From Streptomyces kronopolitis (GTDB taxonomy: Bacteria > Actinomycetota > Actinomycetes > Streptomycetales > Streptomycetaceae), in the NCBI RefSeq assembly GCF_014646275.1, contig NZ_BMND01000034.1, positions 1 to 64,000 of the forward strand: a stretch of DNA of 64,000 nt, read 5' to 3'. Both the position numbers and the translations under genes were made by a program. Shown here one piece after another: positions 52,837 to 59,984 of the stretch. Below the pieces are notes generated by a model, which was given only the letters and a program-made list of their open reading frames with translations, did no database searches and had not been told where the DNA came from. The stretch's first letter is position 1. Each line of letters opens with the position of its first letter.

Positions 52837-53832
52837 CTACCGCCGCCGCACCAACCTCCGGAGGCCGACGAGCAGGGCCGTGGCGGCGGCGAGGACCATG
52901 GCGCCCTTGATGAAGGACGGGTTCAGTTCGGAGTCGGAAGTGCCCTTTCCGGCGTGGTTGTTGGCGGGGTCGCCGTTGCCGGGGTCGTCCTTCGTGGTGT
53001 CCGGGAGTTGGTCGTCGCTCAGGCCGACCGGCTTGACGTCGCTGTCCGCGCCCTCGGAGCCGTACATCAGGGTGCGGCCGTCGGGGGTGAAGGTGACCGA
53101 CTCGCCCTGCTGCTGGATCGGGACGCCCACGCTGCCGAGGTCCTTGGGGCGGCCGTCCTGCCAGCGGAAGATCCGGGCGCCGAAGTAGCTGCGCAGCACC
53201 AGCCGGGTGCCGTCCGGGGAGAACGCGCCGTCGGTCACCCACAGATCGACCGGCGCGACCTTGCGGAAGGTGTTGGTGGCGCCGGCGGTCAGCCGCTCGG
53301 GGCCCGCGTAGAGCGCGCCGCCGCCGTCCTGCTTCTTGCTGGCGATGTAGACGCGGCCCGTCTTGGGGTGGACCATCAGCGCCTCCGCGTCCCGCGGGCC
53401 GTCCGCGTACTTCACGGTGAACTGGGTGGCGGTGACGGTGGCATCGCGCAGCGTCTTGGGCTCGGGGAAGCGGTAGATCCAGACGTGGTCCCACTTGCCG
53501 CCGAGGTTGTCGCCGATGTCGCCGAGGTAGATGTTGCCGTCCGGGCCGAGCGAGATCGCCTCGACGTCGCGGGGCGCGCCGATACCGCGCAGGGTGATCC
53601 GGGCGACCGTACGGCCAGACCGGGAGTCGACGGCGTAGACGTAGGGGCCGTCGTCGCTGTCGTTGTGGGTCCAGTAGATCCCGGGGTGCGCACGGCTGGC
53701 GGCCAGGCCGCTGGACTCGGTGATCCGGGGATCGCTGATCGTGAAGCCGTCGGGCTCGTCGGCGGCGGCGGGCACCATGGACGCCGACCACAGGATTCCC
53801 GCGGCACCGGCCGCGCACAGAAGCGAACGCAT
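52837..53832 (-). CDS. Secreted, C-terminally membrane-anchored beta-propeller-like protein
   Basis: This 331-residue protein has a signal peptide (RSLLCAAGAAGILWSASMVPAAA) and a repeating extracellular domain with blades such as VEAISLGPDGNIYLGDIGDN, AEALMVHPKTGRVYIASKK, VTDGAFSPDGTRLVLRSYFG and ESVTFTPDGRTLMYGSEGA. A Pro/Asp/Asn-rich linker leads to a C-terminal hydrophobic segment (GAMVLAAATALLVGL) and RRLVRRR. It should be anchored with the propeller outside. Ligand or enzymatic role is unknown. ATG 53832 or GTG 53838 may be the start. Confidence 0.82.
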   Translation of the reverse strand: MRSLLCAAGAAGILWSASMVPAAADEPDGFTISDPRITESSGLAASRAHPGIYWTHNDSDDGPYVYAVDSRSGRTVARITLRGIGAPRDVEAISLGPDGNIYLGDIGDNLGGKWDHVWIYRFPEPKTLRDATVTATQFTVKYADGPRDAEALMVHPKTGRVYIASKKQDGGGALYAGPERLTAGATNTFRKVAPVDLWVTDGAFSPDGTRLVLRSYFGARIFRWQDGRPKDLGSVGVPIQQQGESVTFTPDGRTLMYGSEGADSDVKPVGLSDDQLPDTTKDDPGNGDPANNHAGKGTSDSELNPSFIKGAMVLAAATALLVGLRRLVRRR

Positions 53833-53954
53833 GGGCACAGAGTGCCATCCCGCGCGGCGGCCCGGGGCCGCCTGTGGACAGCGGCGGAGCCCGGCGGCCG
53901 GGCGTGGCCAGCGTCACGTACCGAGCGGTAAGGGTTCTCCGCCATCATGACCGG

Positions 53955-54665
53955 ATGAGGATCATGTTCGTCGGTGACTCGATGACGATAGGAAGCACCG
54001 GCGATTTCACGTGGCGCTACCGGATGTGGCAGCACCTGAACGCGACGGCCGCCGGCCCGTACCGCATCGTCGGCCCGCGCCGCACGCTCCATGACCCCGT
54101 CACCGGCACCGCCGATTCGTCCGGCTACGCCGACCCCGGCTTCCCCGAGGAGGCGCGCGGCCATCTCGCCGGCTGGGGTGAGGGCTGGCTGCACATGGCG
54201 CCGGTGATCGGCGACGCGGTGCGCCGGTACGGAGCCGACACCCTGCTGGTCTCGCTGGGCCTGATAGACCTCGGCTTCTACACGAACGCCGAGCAGACCG
54301 CGGAGAACGTCCGGCTCTTCGTGGCGCGGGCCCGGGAGGCCGCGCCGCACATCCGGGCGGTGCTGATGCCGGTGATCCCCAATGTGCGGGCCGCGACGGA
54401 CCCCGCGTTCGGGGCCCAGTGCGCGCGCTTCAACGAGCTGCTGGCCAAGGCCGTCGCGGATCTCTCCATTCCCGGCTCGCCGCTGCTGCTGGCCTCCGAG
54501 CCGGAGGGGTGGGACATCGAGGGCGCGACCTACGACGGGACGCACCCCTCGGAGCGGGGCGAGCGGCTGCTGGCGGGGGCGTTCGCCGGGGCGATGCACC
54601 AGGCGTGGGGCGTCGGCGGGCGGTATGCCGCCGCCGGGCCGCGGGAGGCCGTGCCGGCGTCGTGA
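53955..54665 (+). CDS. SGNH/GDSL-type hydrolase
   Basis: This 236-residue protein has block I (MFVGDSMTIGSTGDFTWRYR, with the nucleophile Ser in GDSM) and block V (YDGTHPSERGERLLAGAF, Asp and His). The expected block III Asn (GxND) is not seen; the corresponding strand reads VSLGLIDLGF with Asp. It may act on acyl, acetyl or carbohydrate esters. No signal peptide is seen, so it may be cytoplasmic. ATG 53955 is used. Its last codons lie inside a short tandem duplication (54646-54728). Confidence 0.82.
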   Translation: MRIMFVGDSMTIGSTGDFTWRYRMWQHLNATAAGPYRIVGPRRTLHDPVTGTADSSGYADPGFPEEARGHLAGWGEGWLHMAPVIGDAVRRYGADTLLVSLGLIDLGFYTNAEQTAENVRLFVARAREAAPHIRAVLMPVIPNVRAATDPAFGAQCARFNELLAKAVADLSIPGSPLLLASEPEGWDIEGATYDGTHPSERGERLLAGAFAGAMHQAWGVGGRYAAAGPREAVPAS

Positions 54666-54728
54666 GGTGCCGCGGCGTGCGGCGCCCGTAGGCCGTGCCG
54701 GCGCCGTGAGTGCCGCGCGTGCGGCGCC
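54646..54728. repeat. Tandem duplication of about 44 bp at the end of the SGNH gene
   Basis: The block beginning AGGCCGTGCCGGCG at 54646 is repeated from 54690 with a few changes; each copy ends GTGCGGCGCC. The first copy includes the last codons and stop of the hydrolase. The second lies in the gap before the TetR gene end. Confidence 0.75.
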
Positions 54729-54739
54729 TCGTGACGTGC

Positions 54740-55327
54740 TCAGGAAGGCGCCGGCGCCGTCCAGGAGTCAGCCAGCGCGCACAGGTCGGCCAGCGCCGCC
54801 TCCGTGCGCGCACGGTCGCCGGTGACCAGGAAGTCGCTCCGCAGGCCCGCGTAGGCGCTGTTCAGGAACGTGGCGCGGACCTGTGCCGGACCGGCGGCGA
54901 GACCGCGGGCCCGGAAGGCGCCGGCGACGAACTCGGCGCGGTCCGCGAGGAACTTCGGGACCCTGCCGCCGAGCCGGCCGGCCGCCGCCAGCCCCTCGAT
55001 CTCGTGGAGGAGGCGGGTGGCGCCGAGGTGTTCGGGCTCCAGCTGGCGCCGCCAGGAGTCCTGGACGAGCCCGCCGATGCCGCGCGAGACATCGCCCCAG
55101 CCCTCGGTGGCGCGCAGCTGGGCGTGCTGGAGTTCGTCCAACCGCGCGAGGACGGCCGTGAGGAGGTCGTCCTTGTCCGCGAAGTGGTGGGTGAGCACCC
55201 GGGTGCTGTGCCCCAGCGCCCGGGCCAGCGGGCGCAGGGAGAGATTGACGAGCCCGGTCTCGGCGAGGTGGCCGATGGCCGCGTCGAGGATCTCGGTGCG
55301 GCGGTGGGGGTCGCGGGGCCTGGCCAT
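54740..55327 (-). CDS. TetR-family transcriptional regulator
   Basis: This 195-residue regulator has a TetR HTH near residues 8-55 (RTEILDAAIGHLAETGLVNLS, LARALGHSTRVLTHHFADKDDLL) and a variable C-terminal domain. ATG 55327 follows GAGGAG. It is divergent from the aldo/keto reductase, and a palindrome overlaps its presumed -35 element, suggesting autoregulation. The aldo/keto reductase is a possible target; the inducer is unknown. Confidence 0.9.
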   Translation of the reverse strand: MARPRDPHRRTEILDAAIGHLAETGLVNLSLRPLARALGHSTRVLTHHFADKDDLLTAVLARLDELQHAQLRATEGWGDVSRGIGGLVQDSWRRQLEPEHLGATRLLHEIEGLAAAGRLGGRVPKFLADRAEFVAGAFRARGLAAGPAQVRATFLNSAYAGLRSDFLVTGDRARTEAALADLCALADSWTAPAPS

Positions 55328-55708
55328 CGGTCGGACTCCTCGTGGGGCGGGATCGCGGGGCGAACGGGCGCTCCGGGCGCGGTGAGCTGCGCGGGTCCTG
55401 CGCGGACCCGCCACCCACCCTAATTAAGAAAACGGACGTTGCGTCAACGGCCGCCCGGTACGCCCCTGGCCGCGGAGGCGCCGCGCGCCCCTCCCGCTCT
55501 GCGCCCCGACACCCCGCATCGTCACTCCCGCACCGCGCGGCCGCCCGCCCACGCGGCGCACCGCGCGCACCGGTCAACAACTTGACGCCCCATCAGACAC
55601 ATCCCGCCAGGCACGTCCCGTCAGGCACATGACGAACAAGGGGGCATCCGGCGGCACTGTCCACAGGTCCTTGCTTCGAGCGCACTTCAGGGCGTTGGCT
55701 GAGGAACC
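55328..55708. other. Divergent region between the TetR and aldo/keto reductase genes
   Basis: About 380 bases include the TetR promoter/operator listed separately. The remainder shows no gene. The 3' half contains several CGTCAGGCAC/CATCAGACAC-like short repeats near 55585-55630 of unknown meaning. Confidence 0.4.
55417..55449 (-). promoter_or_regulatory. Promoter and operator palindrome of the TetR gene
   Basis: On the minus strand TTGACG (complement of 55442-55447), a 19-base spacer and TAGGGT (complement of 55417-55422) form a promoter about 90 bp before the TetR start. The palindrome CGTTG-cgt-CAACG (55437-55449) overlaps the -35, as expected for autorepression. Confidence 0.5.
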
Positions 55709-56707
55709 ATGAAGTACACGCAGCTCGGACGCACCGGACTCAAGGTCAGCCGACTCGTCCTCGGCACGATGAACTTCGGCCCCCAGACGGACGAGGCCCA
55801 GAGCCACACCATCATGGACGCGGCGCAGAGCGCGGGCGTCAACTTCTTCGACACCGCCAACGTCTACGGCTTCGGCGCCGACAAGGGCCGCACGGAGGAG
55901 ATCGTCGGCTCCTGGTTCGCCAAGGGCGGCGGCCGGCGGGACAAGACCGTGCTGGCCACCAAGGGCTACGCCAACATGGCGCCGGAGGGCGGCCCGGTCT
56001 GGCCCAACCACGACAAGCTCTCCGCGCTCAACATCCGCCGCTCGGTCGACGCCAGCCTCAAGCGCCTGGGCACCGACTACATCGACCTCTACCAGTTCCA
56101 CCACGTCGACCGGGACACGCCCTGGGACGAGATCTGGCAGGCGATGGACGTCCTGGTCCAGCAGGGCAAGGTCGTCTACGTCGGCTCCTCCAACCACGCC
56201 GGCTGGCACCTCGCCCGCGCCAACGAGACCGCCGCCCGCCGCGGTACGTACGGCCTGGTCAGCGAGCAGTGCCTGTACAACCTCGCCGAGCGGCGCGCCG
56301 AGATGGAGGTCATCCCGGCCGCCGAGGGCTACGGCCTGGGCGTGATCCCCTGGTCGCCGCTGCACGGCGGGCTGCTGGGCGGCGCGCTGCGCAAGGAGCG
56401 CGAGGGCGGCGGGGCCCGCTCGGCCGTCGGGCGCTCGGCCGAGGCCCTCGCCAACTCCACGATCCGCGCCCGAATCCAGTCCTACGAGGACCTGCTCGAC
56501 AAGCACGGCCTGGAGCCCGGCGAGACCGCGCTGGCCTGGCTGCTCACCCGTCCCGGCGTCACCGGCCCGATCGTCGGCCCGCGCACGGAGGACCAGCTCG
56601 CCTCCGCGCTGCGCGCCGTCGAGCTGACCCTCACCGACGAGCTCCTCGGCTCGCTCGACGAGATCTTCCCCGGCCCGGGGCCGAGCCCGGAGGCCTTCGC
56701 CTGGTGA
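55709..56707 (+). CDS. Aldo/keto reductase
   Basis: This 332-residue NADPH-dependent reductase has a TIM-barrel AKR fold of the YdhF/PhdGH-like aryl-alcohol dehydrogenase group. Catalytic residues are visible: Asp in NFFDTANVYGFG, Tyr four residues on, Lys in LATKGYAN and His in LYQFHHVDRDTPW. The NADP loop is VGPRTEDQLASALRAV. It begins MKYTQLGRTGLKVSRLVLG, the standard start. It reduces aldehydes or ketones of unknown identity. A terminator hairpin follows. Confidence 0.95.
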   Translation: MKYTQLGRTGLKVSRLVLGTMNFGPQTDEAQSHTIMDAAQSAGVNFFDTANVYGFGADKGRTEEIVGSWFAKGGGRRDKTVLATKGYANMAPEGGPVWPNHDKLSALNIRRSVDASLKRLGTDYIDLYQFHHVDRDTPWDEIWQAMDVLVQQGKVVYVGSSNHAGWHLARANETAARRGTYGLVSEQCLYNLAERRAEMEVIPAAEGYGLGVIPWSPLHGGLLGGALRKEREGGGARSAVGRSAEALANSTIRARIQSYEDLLDKHGLEPGETALAWLLTRPGVTGPIVGPRTEDQLASALRAVELTLTDELLGSLDEIFPGPGPSPEAFAW

Positions 56708-56712
56708 ACGGT

Positions 56713-56755
56713 CCGAGCGCCCGGAGCCGGCGAGGGCCGGACGCCGGGCGCTCGG
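56713..56755 (+). terminator. Terminator after the aldo/keto reductase gene
   Basis: A 12-bp perfect stem, CCGAGCGCCCGG (56713-56724) and CCGGGCGCTCGG (56744-56755), encloses a GC-rich 19-base loop that can pair internally. It begins five bases after the stop codon. Confidence 0.75.
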
Positions 56756-56823
56756 CGACGGCCCCGAGGGGGGCCGGCGAAGTCACTGCCACTGCCGCTG
56801 CCGCCGGCGCTACAGGTGTGTGC

Positions 56824-56910
56824 TCAGCGCAGCGCGGCCGCCACGACCACGACGACGAGCAGCACGGCGAGAAGTCCGGACATGATCCGGTTACGGGTCT
56901 TGGGATCCAC
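56824..56910 (-). CDS. 28-residue single-span membrane peptide
   Basis: GTG 56910 to the stop at 56824-56826 encodes VDPKTRNRIMSGLLAVLLVV followed by VVVAAALR: a short basic N-terminus and one hydrophobic span. This is the layout of the tiny actinobacterial membrane peptides often left out of annotations. There is no spaced ribosome site (AGAGG abuts the GTG). A TACGCT -10-like element lies seven bases upstream of the GTG, with TGAAAC 18 bases before it, which suggests a leaderless transcript starting at the GTG. It stands alone between AKR and thpR. The function is unknown. Confidence 0.6.
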   Translation of the reverse strand: MDPKTRNRIMSGLLAVLLVVVVVAAALR

Positions 56911-57030
56911 CCTCTGAGCGTAACCGGGGCAGATCCGAACGTTTCATCGGCCCATGGCTGAGCGGCCGGGAGCCCGGCGGCCGAGTGGCCGGGAAGTCCG
57001 GCGGCCCGGCCGGTCGGGGAGCCCGGCGGC

Positions 57031-57600
57031 TCAGTGGCCGAGGGGCCAGGACCCCACCGCCTCGTACCGGGGTCCCCGGCCCGCCTCGCCCGAGCCGGGG
57101 AGGCGGCTGTGCATCAGGGCGAGGGTGTCAACGGTCCAGGGGGTGCCGGTGAACTCCTTGAGGGCGTGCGCGTACGGGCGCAGATCCAGGTGCGGGACCC
57201 GGTTCCTGGCCAGCGTGAGGTGCGGGGTGTACGGGCGGTGCTCGTCGTCCATGGCGAGGCCGGCCCGGCGGCCCGCCGCCGACGCCGAGTCGGCGAGCCG
57301 GCGCATCGCGGGGCGGTCGCCATCCGCCCCGGCCCACACCACCCGGTCCGAGAAGCGGCCGCCACCGGCGATCCGCAGCTCGTAGGGGTCACGGCGGTGG
57401 GCGGCGCGGGCCAGCCGCTCCCGGAGTTCCGGCACGACGTCCTCGGGCACCTCGCCGTAGAAGGCCAGCGTGAAGTGCCAGCCCTCGATGCCGGTCCACC
57501 GCAGCCGGTCGGCGGCCGGGAGCGCCCTCAACTGCGCGACCTCGGCGGCCAGTTCCTCCAGCGCACGAGCGGAGGGCAGCACGGCGGCGAAGAGTCTCAT
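57031..57600 (-). CDS. thpR: RNA 2',3'-cyclic phosphodiesterase (2H/LigT family)
   Basis: This 189-residue protein has the two signature motifs of 2H phosphoesterases: GWHFTLAFYG near residue 43 and TPHLTLARNR near residue 129 (HxT pattern). These proteins hydrolyse 2',3'-cyclic phosphate ends on RNA. The start ATG 57600 gives MRLFAAVLPSA, the usual ThpR N-terminus; an upstream in-frame start at 57621 is less likely. It is not obviously in an operon. Confidence 0.93.
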   Translation of the reverse strand: MRLFAAVLPSARALEELAAEVAQLRALPAADRLRWTGIEGWHFTLAFYGEVPEDVVPELRERLARAAHRRDPYELRIAGGGRFSDRVVWAGADGDRPAMRRLADSASAAGRRAGLAMDDEHRPYTPHLTLARNRVPHLDLRPYAHALKEFTGTPWTVDTLALMHSRLPGSGEAGRGPRYEAVGSWPLGH

Positions 57601-57747
57601 GCGGCCAGTGTGGCGCAGCACACCCGCGGTCCGGGGGAATCCGGGGAGGCGGCCGACGCCGGACCCGGCCGCGCGGACCGGACCGGGCCGACCGCGCAGG
57701 CGCGTACGGCCCGCGCGGCCCCGTCCCAGGCGCCGCCCTCACCGCCC

Positions 57748-59187
57748 CTAGGCGGCCGGCGCCAGATCCTTCTCCGCGGACGCCGCGGACGCCGCGGTCC
57801 CGCAGTCCCGGGGGACGACGGCGATGTGCCGGTGGCCGCGCCGCAGGTCGACCCGCAGGCGCAGACCGCCCACCCGCGCGAGGATCAGCCCGATGACGAC
57901 CGCGGCCCCCATGGAGATCGCGCCGCCCGCCACGAAGCCGGTCCGGGCGCCGAAGGTGTCGGTGACCCAGCCGACGATGGGGGCGCCGAGCGGGGTGCCG
58001 CCCACGAAGACCATCATGAACAGGCTCATCACCCGGCCCCGCATCAGCGGATCGGTGGCCATCTGGATGCTCGAATTGGCCGTGACGTTGATCGTCAGGC
58101 CGACCATCCCGATCGGGGCGAGCAGCGCCGCGAAGACCCAGAACGAGGGCGCGAGCGCGGCGGCGATCTCCAGGGCGCCGAAGACCAGCGCGGCGCCGAC
58201 CAGCAGCCGCAGACGGGAGCGGGCCCGGCGGGCCGCGAGCAGCGCGCCGATCAGCGAACCGGCCGCCATCAGCCCGTTGAACAGGGAGTATGTGCCGGCG
58301 CCCTGGTGGTAGACGTGATGGGCGAACGCGGTCAGCCAGATCGGGAAGTTGAAGCCGAAGGTCCCGATGAAGCCGACCAGCACGATGGGCCAGATCAGGT
58401 CGGGGCGCCCGGAGACATACCGCAGGCCCTCCCGCAGCTGCCCCTTGCTGCGCGGCACCCGCACCACCTCGTGCAGCTCGGACGTCCGCATCATCAGCAG
58501 TCCGGCGATCGGGGCGATGAACGACAGGCCGTTGAAGAGGAAGGCCCAGCCGCTGCCGAACGCGGTGATCAGCACGCCGGCGACGGCCGGCCCGACCAGC
58601 CGCGCCGACTGGAAGTTGGCGGAGTTGAGGCTGACGGCGTTGCGCAGCTCGTCCTGGCCGACCATCTCGGAGACGAACGCCTGCCGGCAGGGGTTGTCGA
58701 CGACGGTGACCATGCCGAGCGCGAAGGCGACCAGGTAGACGTGCCAGACCTGCACCTGCCCGCTGAGCGTGAGCACGGCGAGGGCCAGGCCGGTCAGGCC
58801 CATCGCGGACTGGGTCAGGAACAGCAGCGTGCGCTTGGCGAAGCGGTCGGCGATGACGCCGCCGTAGAGGCCGAAGAGCAGCATCGGCAGGAACTGCAGC
58901 GCGGTGGTGATACCGACCGCGGCGGAGGAGCCGGTGAGGCTGAGCACCAGCCAGTCCTGGGCGATGCGCTGCATCCAGGTGCCCGTATTGGACACCATCT
59001 GGCCGGTGGCGAAGAGTCGGTAGTTACGTATGCGGAGCGAGCTGAACGTGCCCTGGCGCGGTGTGGCGGCGGGGCCGGCGGCGAGCGCCGGGGCGGAGCC
59101 CGGGGCGGTCGCGGTCGCGTCGTCGGAGACCGTGTCGTCGTGGGAGTTCGGTGCGGGGGCGGAGTCTGCTCCGGATCCCGTACTCAA
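57748..59187 (-). CDS. MFS transporter (enterobactin-exporter/multidrug type)
   Basis: This 479-residue, 12-pass major facilitator is of the MFS_3 group. After a 50-residue acidic, Ala-rich cytoplasmic tail come LFATGQMVSNTGTWMQRIAQ, FLPMLLFGLYGGVIADRFAK (motif A-like), VDNPCRQAFVSEMV, and the second-half GALLAARRARSRLRLLVGAA. It is probably a drug or metabolite exporter. The start is TTG 59187 with GGAGG ten bases upstream. It follows the MarR gene by 28 bp in the same operon, so MarR likely represses it. Confidence 0.93.
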   Translation of the reverse strand: MSTGSGADSAPAPNSHDDTVSDDATATAPGSAPALAAGPAATPRQGTFSSLRIRNYRLFATGQMVSNTGTWMQRIAQDWLVLSLTGSSAAVGITTALQFLPMLLFGLYGGVIADRFAKRTLLFLTQSAMGLTGLALAVLTLSGQVQVWHVYLVAFALGMVTVVDNPCRQAFVSEMVGQDELRNAVSLNSANFQSARLVGPAVAGVLITAFGSGWAFLFNGLSFIAPIAGLLMMRTSELHEVVRVPRSKGQLREGLRYVSGRPDLIWPIVLVGFIGTFGFNFPIWLTAFAHHVYHQGAGTYSLFNGLMAAGSLIGALLAARRARSRLRLLVGAALVFGALEIAAALAPSFWVFAALLAPIGMVGLTINVTANSSIQMATDPLMRGRVMSLFMMVFVGGTPLGAPIVGWVTDTFGARTGFVAGGAISMGAAVVIGLILARVGGLRLRVDLRRGHRHIAVVPRDCGTAASAASAEKDLAPAA

Positions 59188-59215
59188 AGTGGGTTCGCCT
59201 CCTCGGCTTCGGGGG

Positions 59216-59680
59216 TTACAACTGTGCGAGCTTCTCCAGCACGGGCGCGGCGGCCCGGACCTTCGCCCACTCGTCCTCGTCCAGCCCGGAGGCCAGCTCG
59301 GCGAGCCAGGCGTTGCGCTTGCGGCGGCTCTCCTCGAGCATCGCCTCGGCCTGTTCGGTCTGGGTGACGACCTTCTGACGGCGGTCGTCGGGGTGCGGTT
59401 CGAGCCGGACCAGTCCCTTGGCCTCCAGCATGGCCACGATGCGGGTCATCGACGGCGGCTGCACGTGCTCCTTGCGGGCCAGCTCCCCGGGGGTGGCGTG
59501 GCCGCAGCGGAACAGGGTGCCGAGCACCGACATCTCGGTGGGGCTCAGCGATTCGTCGACCCGCTGGTGCTTGAGCCGGCGCGACAGGCGCATCACGGCG
59601 GACCGCAGCGCGTTCACCGCGGCGGCGTCGTCTGGGGGCACCTCACGGCCGTCAGGCTCGGGGCGGGACAGTTCCGGCAT
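59216..59680 (-). CDS. MarR-family transcriptional regulator
   Basis: This 154-residue MarR protein has its winged HTH at about residues 45-115 (SPTEMSVLGTLFRCGHATPG, LARKEHVQPPSMTRIVAMLE, LVRLEPHPDDRRQKVVT with the wing). ATG 59680 follows AAGGA. It is the first gene of a two-gene operon with the MFS exporter. A perfect palindrome CCTTAGCTAAGG and a related half-site overlap its promoter region, consistent with autorepression relieved by a phenolic or drug-like ligand. Confidence 0.94.
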   Translation of the reverse strand: MPELSRPEPDGREVPPDDAAAVNALRSAVMRLSRRLKHQRVDESLSPTEMSVLGTLFRCGHATPGELARKEHVQPPSMTRIVAMLEAKGLVRLEPHPDDRRQKVVTQTEQAEAMLEESRRKRNAWLAELASGLDEDEWAKVRAAAPVLEKLAQL

Positions 59681-59681
59681 G

Positions 59682-59713
59682 TTCCTTAGCGTAACTCATT
59701 ACCTTAGCTAAGG
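59682..59713. promoter_or_regulatory. MarR operator region
   Basis: CCTTAGCTAAGG (59702-59713) is a perfect 12-bp palindrome. A second TTCCTTAGCG half-site begins at about 59682, and GTAActcaTTAC lies between them. The cluster immediately precedes the MarR gene. Confidence 0.65.
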
Positions 59714-59804
59714 AGAGCCCGGGTCCTCCTGCGATTCACCCGAACGAGTGAGGGCGCGTAGGAAAGTGACGCGCCTGACGGCGGGGGGACGGGACCGTGT
59801 GCGC

Positions 59805-59984
59805 ATGGGAACGCAGGTGCTCAGCGTGCGGGTGGACGGGGAACTGCTGGAGCGCATCCGGCAGCATGCCGCAAAACGCGGAATGAGCGTCCAGGACTAT
59901 GTGGTCCGGACGCTCATCCGCGAGGACTTCGACGAGCGGTTCCAGTCCTCGCTCGACAAGTCGGAAAAGCTGGGGTTCCAGTAG
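59805..59984 (+). CDS. Small ribbon-helix-helix (CopG-like) protein
   Basis: This 59-residue protein begins MGTQVLSVRVDGELLERIRQ and has the RHH pattern of a short strand followed by two helices (ISVRVDGELLERI; RGMSVQDYVVRTLI). Such proteins are DNA-binding repressors or antitoxins. No toxin gene is adjacent on the same strand. ATG 59805 is preferred; an in-frame GTG at 59748 would add 19 basic residues. Its stop abuts the stop of the convergent permease gene without any gap (TAG-CTA). Confidence 0.78.
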   Translation: MGTQVLSVRVDGELLERIRQHAAKRGMSVQDYVVRTLIREDFDERFQSSLDKSEKLGFQ

